A stretch of DNA of 36,892 nt from JBBDIP01 sp040880305 (GCA_040880305.1 JBBDIP010000020.1:1-36892), one strand, 5' to 3'; shown: positions 15,960 to 24,438, counted from the first letter of the stretch. The notes: generated by a model not told the origin, from the letters alone. Numbers and translations: made by a program.

Positions 15960-16418
15960 TTGTACAAAGAGATGAGACGTAAAGACCGCGCCATGGAGCC
16001 GGCTGAAGCTCAACATATGCTGGAAGAGGCGGATTTCGGATTCCTCGGAATGGCGGGGCCGGACGGCCAGCCCTACGTCGTGCCGCTGAACCACGCCATT
16101 ATCGACGGCTACATCGTTTTCCACTGCGCCACACAGGGCCACAAGCTCGACCTCATTAAGGCAAACCCGCTGGTATCCTATGCGGTCTGCACAGAACACG
16201 AGGTGCAGCCCAAAGAGATCACCACGAAGTATAGGAGCGCTATCGCTTTCGGAAAGGCCGAGATTGTGGAGGACCCCGAGACGAAGAGGAGCCTGCTCGT
16301 AGCCCTCATGGGGCGTCTGGCGCCGGGGGTGCCGTTTTCGTGCGGCGATGATTCCATTGGCGCCGCCTGCGTCGTCCGCATTAAGGTCAACAGAGTGACG
16401 GGCAAAAAAAGAGGATAG
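15960..16418 (+). CDS. Pyridoxamine 5'-phosphate oxidase-like flavin-binding protein (NimA-like)
   Basis: A 152-residue split-barrel protein. Family marks are MRRKDRAM, the segment ADFGFLGMAGPDGQPYVVPL, YIVFHCATQGHKLDLIKANP, VSYAVC, and YRSAIAFGKAEIVEDPETK. This arrangement is that of the NimA-like branch of PNPOx-fold proteins, which bind FMN or heme-like cofactors and include 5-nitroimidazole reductases; most members have no tested role, so resistance should not be assumed. The start is a TTG at 15960 with GGAGGTG about 7 bases upstream; a later ATG in MRRKDRAM is the alternative. It precedes tldD by 8 bases and is probably in the same operon. Confidence 0.85.
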   Translation: MYKEMRRKDRAMEPAEAQHMLEEADFGFLGMAGPDGQPYVVPLNHAIIDGYIVFHCATQGHKLDLIKANPLVSYAVCTEHEVQPKEITTKYRSAIAFGKAEIVEDPETKRSLLVALMGRLAPGVPFSCGDDSIGAACVVRIKVNRVTGKKRG

Positions 16419-16426
16419 AGCAGCGC

Positions 16427-17830
16427 ATGGGAGTGGTTCGCTTGGACAAGTCCTGCAAGGACCGCATCAAACAGGCCCTTCGGCATTCCAACGCCGAATA
16501 CTGCGAGGTCCGCATCGAGGAAACTGAGAGGACCAACGTCAGCTTCCGAGGGAAAGACATAGACCAGGTCTCGGACAGCACCGCGGTGGGCGGCAACGTC
16601 AGAGCCCTTTACCGGGGCGGCTGGGGATTTGCCTCGTTCAACAGGCTTCTTGACCTTGACAAAAAGGTCGAGGAAGCATGCGCGCAGGCCAGCCTCCTCG
16701 GGGACAGGCTGAACAAGGACATCAAGCTGTACCCGGTGGATCCCATCGAGGATGAAGTCCCCGGCACCTTCCCCACGCCGGCGTTCATGGTGCCTTTGGA
16801 AGAGAAGGTGCGGATACTGGCCGGGTACAACAGCCTGGTCCTAAGCCAGCCTGAGATCACGTCCTCGATGGTCCGGTACTTCGATCAGCACACACACCTC
16901 TACTACGGCAACACCGACAATACGTTCATCTACCAGGAGAAGGTGGACCTGGGCGGCGGCATTGTGGCTATCGCAAGCAAGGGAACCCTGACCACCCAGG
17001 AGATCGCCAGTTTCGGGTCCAACCGGGACTTTGGCACAGTGTTCGGACACGAGGATGACGTGAGGCGCATCACCGCCACCGCCCGGGACATGCTCTACGC
17101 TCCCGTGGTTGAGGCCGGCCAATACACCGTGGTCCTCTCGCCCGAGATGGCCGGGGTGTTCGTACACGAGGCCTTCGGGCACCTGTCCGAGGCCGACTCC
17201 CTCGACGAGGACGAACCCATGAAGGAACTACTGAAAATCGGAACTCGTTACGGGAGCGACGACCTGGACATCTACGATAGTGGACTCCTCGGCGGCAACC
17301 GCGGCGAGTCTAAGTACGACGACGAGGGCGTCCCGATGCAGAAGACCTACCTCATCAAGGGCGGGGTCGTCGCCGGACATCTGCACGGCAGGGAAAGCGC
17401 CTGGAAGATGGGCGAAAAGCCGACCGGAAACGCCCGTGCCCTGAGCTACAGGTACCCGCCCATCGTGAGGATGCGCACCACCTGCATTGGCCCCGGCAAG
17501 GATACGCTGGACGAGATGATCAAGGGCACTCCGCTGGGCGTTTATGTTGGAGGCAGTTACGGCGGGCAGACCAACGGCGAGATGTTCACCTTCGCGGCGA
17601 CTAGCTGCAGGATGATCCGCAACGGCGTGCTGGCCGAGGCCGTCAGGGACGTCAACCTGGCCGGCAACGTGTTCACCACCCTTCGGAACATAGACGCCAT
17701 AGGCGACGACTTCACCGTCAAGAACAGCCCCGGAGGCTGCGGCAAGGGCATGCAGGGCCCGCTGCCTGTGGCGATGGGCTCACCGCATATCCGGATCCGC
17801 AACGTGGTCATTGGAGGTGAGAAGAGATGA
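16427..17830 (+). CDS. tldD: Metalloprotease TldD subunit
   Basis: TldD forms a heterodimer with TldE (PmbA); the metal site is in TldD, and the complex degrades unfolded peptides and in some organisms matures modified peptides. The zinc motif HEAFGH is at residues 247-252, followed by LSEADSLDEDEP as usual. Other landmarks are GGNVRALYRGGWGFAS, SGLLGGNRGESKYDDEGVP, TGNARALSYRYPPIVRMRTT and GGQTNGEMFTFAA. The length of 467 is normal. The start codon at 16427 lies 8 bases beyond the PNPOx-like stop. The stop overlaps the start of tldE by four bases. Confidence 0.94.
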   Translation: MGVVRLDKSCKDRIKQALRHSNAEYCEVRIEETERTNVSFRGKDIDQVSDSTAVGGNVRALYRGGWGFASFNRLLDLDKKVEEACAQASLLGDRLNKDIKLYPVDPIEDEVPGTFPTPAFMVPLEEKVRILAGYNSLVLSQPEITSSMVRYFDQHTHLYYGNTDNTFIYQEKVDLGGGIVAIASKGTLTTQEIASFGSNRDFGTVFGHEDDVRRITATARDMLYAPVVEAGQYTVVLSPEMAGVFVHEAFGHLSEADSLDEDEPMKELLKIGTRYGSDDLDIYDSGLLGGNRGESKYDDEGVPMQKTYLIKGGVVAGHLHGRESAWKMGEKPTGNARALSYRYPPIVRMRTTCIGPGKDTLDEMIKGTPLGVYVGGSYGGQTNGEMFTFAATSCRMIRNGVLAEAVRDVNLAGNVFTTLRNIDAIGDDFTVKNSPGGCGKGMQGPLPVAMGSPHIRIRNVVIGGEKR

Positions 17831-19116
17831 CGTCAGTCATTGACGTGGCTTCCGGTCTCGGCCTTGAGGCGACGCTGAACACGTCGGAATCCCAGTCCGT
17901 CGAGGCGCTGTTCGAGTTCAACCGGCTGAAGAGCATCCAGAATATGGAGACCATCTCCACCACCCTCCAGGTCATCAAAGACGGCCGTCTGGGCGTCGCA
18001 TCGTCCACCAAACCGGACGTGGGAGAGGAACTCCTGCAAAAGGCCATCGCCCTATCGGCCTACGGGTCGCCGGTGTCGTACCACCTCCCGGAAGTTGAGA
18101 AGGCGGCCAGTCCGGTCCTGTACAGCAAGGAAACCGCGGACTTCCCACTGGAGTCCATGCTTCGCATTGGCGAGGAGCTGGCGGCCTTCATGAAGTCCCT
18201 GCACTCCGACGTCAACGGTACGGTCCAAGTCTACAGGGCTACTTCGCGACACTCCATCTCCAACACCAAGGGACTGGACGCCTCCTGGCGCAAGAGCCAG
18301 TTCGAGATCGGCGTCGGGCTCAACCTGGCCGAAGGGCAGAACATGGTGCAGGTCGGAGACTACGTCGTCTCGCCCGCTCCCCACTACGACCTGGCCGACA
18401 TGAAGAACCGGATCAAGCAGGACTTCGACCTCGCGCGAAGGAACGTGCCGCTGGAATCAGGCGCCTACGACGTCGTTTTCACATGGAACGCCTTCCGCGA
18501 CCTGATCCTCCCCCTCGTCGAATGCCTGAATGGAAAAGCAGTGGTCCGCGGCGAGAGCCCCTTCGCAAACCGCCTCGGCGAGCAGGCGTTTTCGCCCAAG
18601 TTCACGGTGGTTGAGGACGGCGCCAGGGAGATGGCCGTCGCCAGTCGCATCTACGACCTCCAGGGCGTCGCTTGCCGCAGGACCCCCCTGGTGAACGCCG
18701 GAGTCCTCTCCGAGTACATCCTCGATCTAGAAACCGCCGCAAAACTGGTGCGGAAACCAACCGGGACCGGTGGCGCCGGCGGGCCGACCCACAACAACAT
18801 AGTGATCGAACCGGGTGACCTCGAGAAAGACGAGATGGTCGCGGGTCTCAAGAAGGGCATCATCATCGATATGACAATGGGGTCCTGGGCGGGCAATCCC
18901 TACAGCGGGCAGGTCACAGGCAACATCGCACTGGGTTACCTGGTCGAGGACGGCAAGCCCGTCGGACGGGTCAAGGACAGCATGTTTTCCTTGAACATCT
19001 TCAAGCACCTGAAGGACAGCCTGGTCGCCCTCAGCAAGGAATCCAAGTGCATAGGTAACATTTTCCTCCCATACGCCCTGCTCAAGGACGTATCGGTGTC
19101 GGCGAAGAAGGAGTAG
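17827..19116 (+). CDS. tldE: TldE/PmbA subunit of the TldD/TldE protease
   Basis: The inactive partner of TldD: same fold (RLGVASSTKPDVGEELLQKA, then GSWAGNPYSGQVTG near residue 360, then IGNIFLPYALLKDV at the end) but no HExxxH motif. It is 429 residues, slightly shorter than TldD, as usual. The ATG overlaps the tldD stop (ATGA), with GGAGGTGAGAAG just upstream, so both subunits should be made in balance. No precursor peptide or microcin gene was seen nearby, so a general role in peptide turnover is the cautious reading. A strong terminator follows. Confidence 0.92.
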   Translation: MTSVIDVASGLGLEATLNTSESQSVEALFEFNRLKSIQNMETISTTLQVIKDGRLGVASSTKPDVGEELLQKAIALSAYGSPVSYHLPEVEKAASPVLYSKETADFPLESMLRIGEELAAFMKSLHSDVNGTVQVYRATSRHSISNTKGLDASWRKSQFEIGVGLNLAEGQNMVQVGDYVVSPAPHYDLADMKNRIKQDFDLARRNVPLESGAYDVVFTWNAFRDLILPLVECLNGKAVVRGESPFANRLGEQAFSPKFTVVEDGAREMAVASRIYDLQGVACRRTPLVNAGVLSEYILDLETAAKLVRKPTGTGGAGGPTHNNIVIEPGDLEKDEMVAGLKKGIIIDMTMGSWAGNPYSGQVTGNIALGYLVEDGKPVGRVKDSMFSLNIFKHLKDSLVALSKESKCIGNIFLPYALLKDVSVSAKKE

Positions 19117-19151
19117 TGCCGAAGATGACTACCTCAAGAATCAGTAGGAGG

Positions 19152-19183
19152 GCCACCCCGAACTCCCGGGGTGGCTCTGTTTT
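19152..19183 (+). terminator. Strong intrinsic terminator after tldE
   Basis: GCCACCCCG pairs with CGGGGTGGC across a 6-base loop and is followed by TCTGTTTT. It lies about 35 bases after the tldE stop. Confidence 0.9.
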
Positions 19184-19202
19184 GGGCTCGCCCCGGGAGA
19201 GT

Positions 19203-19379
19203 TGCCGAGAAATCAGGCACCTCCCTGGAGACTCTGCCAAGAAACTCGTCACCCTCCCGGCTGACCTGCCTAGAAATCTGGCACATCCGTCGCTGCTGCC
19301 TAGGATTTAGGCAACTGGTTCGAGTAACCGCCTGAAAGTTTGGCACCCTCTTTGCGAACCTGCCTAGAATCTCGTCACC
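19203..19379. repeat. Six-unit array of imperfect dyads, period 30/32 bp
   Basis: Related 19-base units begin at 19203, 19235, 19267, 19297, 19329 and 19361 (steps 32, 32, 30, 32, 32). Examples are TGCCGAGAAATCAGGCACC, TGCCAAGAAACTCGTCACC, TGCCTAGAAATCTGGCACA and TGCCTAGGATTTAGGCAAC. Most units carry TGCC and GGCA arms around a 9-base A/T-rich centre; units 2 and 6 end CGTCACC instead. The 11-13-base spacers share no sequence. The stretch 19184-19484 holds no gene. Multi-site ends of an IS21-family element, or a regulator array, are the best explanations. It is not CRISPR: the units vary and the spacers are too short. Confidence 0.7.
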
Positions 19380-19484
19380 TGCTCCTTCGTGCGCCTTCCA
19401 GGGCGAAGAGGGCTATGGCGCCTCCCGTTGAACTCTCACTGGCTGAGCGCTCCCGCATACTCGAAGACAGGAGAGTGAGAGCGG

Positions 19485-20026
19485 ATGGATGCTCCAAAGG
19501 CCGAAAGGCCAACTGAACTGCTGGTGATCGGGACCGCCCACGTCGGCCATGAGTTCTTGCCCCGATACTCCTGGAAGCATCTTGAGCAGCTGCTTGACGA
19601 GTTAGGCCCGGACGCGCTCTGCTTGGAACTCCGCGCCGAAGAGGCCGAGGCAGGGCAGTTCACTGGCGCGCCGGAGATGCACATGGTAGGCATACCGTGG
19701 GCTAACAGGACAGGGCACCCGTGGTATCCGGTCGATTGGCATCCTGACGGTAAGCCCAGTGAATACCACGCGGCTCGTCGCGCGATGGAAAGCACTCCCG
19801 AAGGGAGACTCAGGGTAGCTCATCTAGACGATCTCGACCGTAGGCTTGTACCTTGCTCAAACTGGGGGAAGAACGCCCACGTGACCGGCAGGCGGCCACA
19901 GAGTGCTATCGGAAGGTCGTAGAATCCCTGCCTATAGGGCACTTCTGGGCCCAGATTGCGGAAATGCGCATGAAGAGACCCTACCGAAGACCGGACACCT
20001 GGCCACAGCTACGACATACGCCATAA
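19485..20026 (+). pseudogene. Frameshifted conserved hypothetical gene
   Basis: The ATG at 19485 follows GGAGAG about 8 bases upstream. The first part reads ELLVIGTAHVGHEFLPRYS, LEQLLDELGPDALCLELRAE and later GRLRVAHLDDLDRRL, then in frame runs into low-quality sequence and a stop at 19922. Near 19850-19870 the plausible protein moves to another frame (KLGEERPRDRQAATECYRKV, ESLPIGHFWAQIAEMRMK) and stops at 20024-20026. The joined product would be about 180 residues. The opening (GTAHVG, then PDALCLELR) faintly resembles TraB/ChaN-like proteins, but I would not name a function. A single sequencing indel is an alternative to true decay. Confidence 0.55.
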
Positions 20027-20057
20027 AAGGAGACTCCCGGCTCTTGGGCCGGGAGTC
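20023..20057 (-). terminator. Intrinsic terminator after the MFS transporter gene
   Basis: GACTCCCGGC pairs with GCCGGGAGTC across a 6-base loop; on the minus strand TCCTTTTAT follows. It is 28 bases past the transporter stop and abuts the end of the frameshifted gene. Confidence 0.85.
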
Positions 20058-20084
20058 CACATCATGGTTCGTTGGATACTGCCG

Positions 20085-21368
20085 CTAATCTCCCGCCACC
20101 GCCTGCTTTCCGACACCGGCGTCCCGTGCCTTGGATCGCGCAAGGATCCGCATGCCCTGGGCGAACGAGACCAGGGCGATAAGGTGGAACAGCCCGGCCA
20201 TGTAGAAACTGACGTCGAAACTGCCGAGCCACTGCGCCATCAGTCCCGTCGCCGACGGCGCAATGACCATTGCCAGGCTCGCTGCAGAGTTGAACGTCGC
20301 AAGAGTGGTCCCCCGGGTCTGCGCGGGAGCGTTCTCCGAAATCGCCGAAACCAGGATAGGGTCTATGACGAGTTTACCGGTGGCGCCGTACAGCGCCAGA
20401 ACTGCGGCAAGCGACACCGGCGTGCTCATGAACGGGATTGCGGCAGTAGCCAACGCGGCTACGGGCAAGGCTATCCAAAGGACAAAGTCCCTGCTCTTCC
20501 TTCTATCAGCCGCAAATCCCCACAGTATGGTAGCGGGGGCCATGATGAGAGGCATCACCACGGGGATCACTGCCGACAGCCCACCTTTGAGTCCCCTCAC
20601 CGTCTCCAGGTAGTAGGGCAGCCAGGTCAGCATCAGGTAGAAGCCGTACATCGTGAGAAAGTGAGAGAAGGCCAGGCAGGCAAGGAATCCCCAGCCGGGG
20701 CCAGTTTTCGAGCCTGCAGCCCTGTCTGCCTGCCGCTCTGCCTGCTGTACCGCCGAGTTGGTGGCCGGCGTCCCTGAAACCCTCGCTTTGGCTCGCGGCT
20801 CAGGCACCGCAGCCAGCACGACGAAAATGAACGCAGCCGACAGCAATCCAAGCACCACGAACGGCATCTTCCAGCCGAGAGAGAAGGCGGATAGGAACTT
20901 GCCCAGGAGGAAGCCGACCGCGCTACCGATGCCCGCCCCGGCCGTGGTCACGGCGACCCCTCCCGCTCTCCTCTCAGGAGGAAGCGTGAAACTAAGGATG
21001 GCCTGCTGACAGGCGAAGTAGGTTGCCTGCCCCGCGCCCGTGAAGATGCGGGCCATGAGGAACTGGATAGGATTCCGCGCCAGGACCCCCAACAGCAGCC
21101 CCACAGCCTGGACGCCGAAACCCACGATGATCATTTTTCGTGAGCCGAACCTGTCGGCCAGGACACCGGACGGTATCTGCAAGAGCATATAGGAGACGAA
21201 GAACGATGAAGACAGGAAGCCGAGGTACCCCTCGGAAAGCCCCCAATAGTCCCCTATCTCCTTGAGAGCCGATGAAAGCGCAGTCCTTGTTGCGTACAGC
21301 AAAAGCCAGCCGAGAGACAATACAATGACCCCGGCCATCCAGGTGTTTTTCCGCATCTCTTTCTGCAA
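20085..21368 (-). CDS. Major facilitator superfamily transporter
   Basis: A 427-residue integral membrane protein with about 12 hydrophobic segments and a polar central loop near residues 200-225 (RVSGTPATNSAVQQAERQAD). Motif A of the superfamily is present between segments 2 and 3 (GVLADRFGSRKMIIVG), and a weaker copy follows segment 8 (GFAADRRKSRDF). The start could be the TTG at 21368 or the ATG four codons later. It lies 30 bases downstream of the gamma-glutamyltransferase gene and probably shares its transcript, which hints at uptake or efflux of an organic acid, amino acid or gamma-glutamyl product. The substrate cannot be read from sequence. Confidence 0.9.
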   Translation of the reverse strand: MQKEMRKNTWMAGVIVLSLGWLLLYATRTALSSALKEIGDYWGLSEGYLGFLSSSFFVSYMLLQIPSGVLADRFGSRKMIIVGFGVQAVGLLLGVLARNPIQFLMARIFTGAGQATYFACQQAILSFTLPPERRAGGVAVTTAGAGIGSAVGFLLGKFLSAFSLGWKMPFVVLGLLSAAFIFVVLAAVPEPRAKARVSGTPATNSAVQQAERQADRAAGSKTGPGWGFLACLAFSHFLTMYGFYLMLTWLPYYLETVRGLKGGLSAVIPVVMPLIMAPATILWGFAADRRKSRDFVLWIALPVAALATAAIPFMSTPVSLAAVLALYGATGKLVIDPILVSAISENAPAQTRGTTLATFNSAASLAMVIAPSATGLMAQWLGSFDVSFYMAGLFHLIALVSFAQGMRILARSKARDAGVGKQAVAGD

Positions 21369-21398
21369 TCAAAAGCCCCCAGGTAGACGCCCTTGTGC

Positions 21399-23093
21399 CT
21401 AGTACCCCAGCACCAGTCCTCCGACTCGCTTGTCCGACCCGCCCAGCAGAATGCCCGTATCCGGGTCCTTCATGATGATCTGGGCACCGCCAGCGCCCGC
21501 CCAATCCCCTACTGTTCTAACGGCGTGGCCGAGCGAGGCAAGGTAGTTGGCTGTCAGAGCAGGGAATCTGGACTCCATCCTCACCTCGAACGGCTTGCCG
21601 AGGCCGATCACGTCGGTCCCGGGAGAGGAGATCCATCTGGGGAAGTCGGCCGTTTCCTGGGGACCCATCCCGTGGTCCAACATGAGGCTGAGCATCTGCA
21701 TGTTCCACTGGGGCTGCCCATCTCCACCTGGGGTGCCGCCGACGACGAATGGGGCTCCGTCCTTCAAGACCATGTAGCAGTTCAACGTGTGCATCGGCCT
21801 CTTGCCCGGAGCCAGGCAATTTGGATGTCCCGGCTGCAGCACAAAGGAGCGACCGACCCGATTGTTCAGGAGAACTCCGGTGCCGGGCACCATCAGGCAC
21901 GACCCGAAGGCGAACGCGTTGCTGTGGATGAATGAGCAGCAGTTGCCGAAGCGGTCCCAGACCACGAAGGAAGTGGTGTCGCCGTCGTCCTCCCGTTCCG
22001 CGGCCTGACCCGAGGCCTGAGCAGGATCTATGCGCTTCCTGGCTTCCGCAGCGTACTCCTTCGACGTAAACTTGCCGGAATCAAAGCCGGTGGCGTCGGG
22101 GTCCCCGGCAAATTGGTTCCTATCGGCGAAGGCGATCTTCTTGGCCTCCACCATGAGGTGCATGGCCTCGCCGCCGAGCGGGTCCATCGAAGCCAGATCA
22201 AACCCTTCCAGCAGATTCATCTCTTCGAGGACCATGAAACCCTGAGAGACAGGCGAGGTCTGCAGAACCGTGTACCCGCGGTAGTCGGTCCGGATGGGGT
22301 CGTAGTAGGGCGAGGGTTCATCCATGTGACGCGCGAACTCCTTGCCTGTGAAGGTCCCCCCCATCGCCGCGTTCATCTGATAGAACTTGGCCGCGAACGG
22401 GCCCTTGTACATATACTCCGCGCCGCCTTCGGCAAACCCTTTGAGAGTCTCAGCCATGTCAAGCCGCTTCAGGATGGAGCCGGGACTCGGCGGATTCCCA
22501 CCTGGCAGGAACACCTCTTTGGTCCCTTCATACTTGGAGAGTTTCTCGCGGTCGGCGCCGATGGCCCGAGTCAGGCCCAAAGTCACGGGGAAACCATCGC
22601 GTGCAACCTTGACGGCAGGCTCGAAGCACTTTTGGAGGCTGAAGGTCCCGAACCGGCGCGCCGCCAGCTCGTAGACCAGGGGCGCTCCGGGGACGCCCAC
22701 CGAGAAGATGCCGTCCTGTGGGAGGATGGGGCCGGTGCCTTTGAAGAACTCCAGCGTGGATGCGTCACCGGGCGCACCGCTGCCGTTCAGAGCGGCGATG
22801 GTCCCGGCAGAAGCGTCGTAGTAGATGAAGAAGGCGTCCCCGCCCAAGCCGCACATATGGGGCATGGTGACAGCCGTAACACCCGCCATGACCAGGCAGG
22901 CGTCCATCGCGTTGCCGCCTCCCCTCAGTGCCTCAAGACCGTGAACCACTGCGAGGGGATGCGCCGCCGCGACCATCCCCGACTTTGACATATGGGAAGC
23001 CATCCTGGAAGACATCTGTGAGATCATCCTCTCCGAAGCCTGTTTGGCTACTAGCGATATGTTTCGGAACCTGACGACAGATTCCCTCTTCAC
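21399..23093 (-). CDS. ggt: Gamma-glutamyltransferase (Ntn hydrolase)
   Basis: GGT proteins cleave gamma-glutamyl bonds of glutathione-like compounds after self-cleavage into two subunits. Landmarks are GGGNAMDACLVMAGVTAVTM, GLGGDAFFIYYDA, LNGSGAPG, the processing site GDTTSFVVWDRFGN with the nucleophile Thr directly after Asp, SNAFAFGS and VVGGTPGGDGQPQWNMQ. The canonical TTH at the site reads TTS here. No signal peptide is seen, so a cytoplasmic location as in YwrD-like members is likely. The GTG at 23093 is the longest option; Met codons in ISQMSSRMASHMSKSGMVAA offer later starts that match the family better, and I cannot choose between them. Confidence 0.9.
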   Translation of the reverse strand: MKRESVVRFRNISLVAKQASERMISQMSSRMASHMSKSGMVAAAHPLAVVHGLEALRGGGNAMDACLVMAGVTAVTMPHMCGLGGDAFFIYYDASAGTIAALNGSGAPGDASTLEFFKGTGPILPQDGIFSVGVPGAPLVYELAARRFGTFSLQKCFEPAVKVARDGFPVTLGLTRAIGADREKLSKYEGTKEVFLPGGNPPSPGSILKRLDMAETLKGFAEGGAEYMYKGPFAAKFYQMNAAMGGTFTGKEFARHMDEPSPYYDPIRTDYRGYTVLQTSPVSQGFMVLEEMNLLEGFDLASMDPLGGEAMHLMVEAKKIAFADRNQFAGDPDATGFDSGKFTSKEYAAEARKRIDPAQASGQAAEREDDGDTTSFVVWDRFGNCCSFIHSNAFAFGSCLMVPGTGVLLNNRVGRSFVLQPGHPNCLAPGKRPMHTLNCYMVLKDGAPFVVGGTPGGDGQPQWNMQMLSLMLDHGMGPQETADFPRWISSPGTDVIGLGKPFEVRMESRFPALTANYLASLGHAVRTVGDWAGAGGAQIIMKDPDTGILLGGSDKRVGGLVLGY

Positions 23094-23171
23094 GAGGGGA
23101 CGCAGCCGGGCGAGGAAAAATGGAAGGCGTCAGCGAATGGGGCGTAGAGGTTTGGAAAGGGGGCCCTAGTC

Positions 23172-23630
23172 TTGAAGATCGAGCAGCGCATAAAGGAACT
23201 GGGTTACGAACTCCCGACCGGCAAGTCCCCGATGGCCAACTACGTGCTGTGGAAGCGCGTGGATAACACGATCTACTTATCTGGCCACGGCTGCAATGGT
23301 TCGGAACCCACCTGGGTGGGTAAGGTCGGCCGCGACCTCACGCAACAGCAGGGCTATGAGGCCGCTCGCGCCTGCGGGCTATTCCTCCTGGCCACCTTGA
23401 AGCAGGCCGTTGGGGATCTGGACAAGGTGAAGGGGATCGTGAAACTGCTCGGGATGGTCAACGCGACCGACGACTTTGGGAACCAGCCCGAGGTGATCAA
23501 CGGAGCGTCAGACCTGATGGTGGAGGTTTTCGGGGAGAAAGGCCGGCACGCGAGGTCGGCTGTGGGGATGTCCTCCTTGCCCCGGGGTATCCCGGTTGAG
23601 ATCGAGATGATCGTCGAAGTCGAGGAGTAG
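23172..23630 (+). CDS. RidA/YjgF-family protein
   Basis: A 152-residue protein with the RidA-superfamily trimeric barrel pattern: NYVLWKRVDNTIYLSGHGC, GKVGRDLTQQQGYEAARACG, LGDLDKVKGIVKLLGMVNA-like segment, then the C-terminal RSAVGMSSLPRGIPVEIEMI. The catalytic Arg of RidA in the R-x-A-V context is present in ARSAVG, and the C-terminal Glu is in VEIEMIVE. It belongs to the longer YjgF-like subgroup with an N-terminal extension. True RidA deaminates reactive enamines; subgroup members are less studied. The start is TTG with AAGGGGG 9 bases upstream. It is divergent from ggt with about 80 bases between. Confidence 0.88.
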   Translation: MKIEQRIKELGYELPTGKSPMANYVLWKRVDNTIYLSGHGCNGSEPTWVGKVGRDLTQQQGYEAARACGLFLLATLKQAVGDLDKVKGIVKLLGMVNATDDFGNQPEVINGASDLMVEVFGEKGRHARSAVGMSSLPRGIPVEIEMIVEVEE

Positions 23631-23676
23631 GAACCTAGGAGCTCGAGAGCGTGATCTAGCAGGATGGGGCCCGGGA

Positions 23677-24153
23677 TCAGTTCTTACGTCCGGGTCCTTT
23701 CTCGTGTCCGGGTCCTTTTCCGTATCCGCGCTTGGCCTGGATCCATGTCCTTACCAGGGCTTCCAGCTCACCGGGGGCCAGGTCCTTCCTGGAGAAGCCT
23801 TTGGCCATGCGCAGGTAGGCCCATCCGTTTGAAGCGTCCTCTCTCACGAAGTCGTACAGGTCGGGAGGGAGATTGTAGACCCAGTCGGGGAAGCGGGCCG
23901 TGTCCAGGCCTCCCCCGGGACTGGAACCGGCCTCGGTGCCAGACGGCAAGTAACCTGCCGCCGAAAGGATCTCCTCGTACGGCACGCCGAGCGCCGCCGC
24001 AATTGGACGAAGTACAGCCGGAGACGGGTTCTGCCTCTCCCCCGCCTCGATGCGGGAAATCTCGCTGTTGCTGATCCCGCACACGACCGAAAGCTGCCGC
24101 TGGCTCAGCCCCTTCTCCAACCGCTTGTTCTTTATGTATTCCCCTACGCTCAT
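23677..24153 (-). CDS. XRE-family transcriptional regulator
   Basis: Residues 1-70 are a classic Cro/CI-type HTH: YIKNKRLEKGLSQRQLSVVC, GISNSEISRIEAGERQNPSP, IAAALGVPYEEILSAAGYLP. About 90 further residues form an effector or oligomerisation part with WVYNLPPDLYDFVRED and a Lys/Gly tail with the repeat GKGPGHEKGPG. The ATG at 24153 has GGAG 7 bases upstream; the longer frame to 24285 would run through the operator region and is rejected. The gene is divergent from a second small HTH gene, and the 285 bases between hold several dyads, so autoregulation is likely. One dyad core also occurs upstream of the nuclease-Nudix gene at 2009-2030. Confidence 0.9.
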   Translation of the reverse strand: MSVGEYIKNKRLEKGLSQRQLSVVCGISNSEISRIEAGERQNPSPAVLRPIAAALGVPYEEILSAAGYLPSGTEAGSSPGGGLDTARFPDWVYNLPPDLYDFVREDASNGWAYLRMAKGFSRKDLAPGELEALVRTWIQAKRGYGKGPGHEKGPGRKN

Positions 24154-24188
24154 GTCATCGCTCCGCGTCCGCTCATCCACTGCGTGCC

Positions 24189-24238
24189 GCCAACTTGGCA
24201 TCACTGTCAGTTTATATTGGAAGTTGCCATTCGGCAAC
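24189..24238 (-). promoter_or_regulatory. Two dyads around the promoter of the XRE gene
   Basis: GCCAACTTGGC (24189-24199) is a perfect 11-base dyad. GTTGCCATTCGGCAAC (24223-24238) has 6-base arms GTTGCC/GGCAAC. TATAAA on the minus strand (24211-24216) lies between them and could be a -10 element, so binding at either dyad should hinder transcription of the XRE gene. Confidence 0.5.
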
Positions 24239-24321
24239 CAGGCGGGGTCACCGAAGAGGCACCCGTCACCCCAGGCAACCACCAACGCTTGACCGTCGGC
24301 CAGAGAACGCTTCGGCCGCGG

Positions 24322-24341
24322 ACCGTCACCTGGGTGACGGT
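24322..24341. promoter_or_regulatory. ACCGTCACC dyad in the divergent regulator region
   Basis: ACCGTCACC and GGTGACGGT flank a 2-base centre. The same GTCACC word next to GGCAAC occurs at about 24268-24282 (GTCACCCCAGGCAACC) and 24410-24426 (GTCACCCGCAGGCAACGG), the second just after the promoter of the plus-strand HTH gene. One regulator recognising GTCACC/GGCAAC words would explain all of them. Confidence 0.45.
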
Positions 24342-24373
24342 TGCCTCATCTCAGGCCGTGGATCCGCCGTATG

Positions 24374-24402
24374 TTGACGACCCGCAACGTCCGCTATATA
24401 CT
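24374..24402 (+). promoter_or_regulatory. SigA-type promoter of the small HTH gene
   Basis: TTGACG (24374-24379) and TATACT (24397-24402) are 17 bases apart. Transcription would start near 24409, about 30 bases before the GTG at 24439 and inside the GTCACCCGCAGGCAACGG word. Confidence 0.7.
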
Positions 24403-24438
24403 CAATATGTCACCCGCAGGCAACGGGAAGTGATTCAG

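Noticed and set aside
16427..19116. TldD/TldE as part of a modified-peptide (microcin-like) cluster
   Set aside because: No precursor peptide, cyclase or dedicated exporter is seen nearby; the pair is common as a stand-alone proteolytic module.
19203..19379. CRISPR array
   Set aside because: Units vary too much and spacers are only 11-13 bases.
20064..20777. A 237-codon plus-strand frame opposite the MFS gene
   Set aside because: It is an Arg- and Gly-rich shadow of a clear membrane protein on the minus strand.
24154..24285. N-terminal extension of the XRE protein to 24285
   Set aside because: It would translate the operator and promoter region; an ATG at 24153 has a proper ribosome site and fits the domain start.
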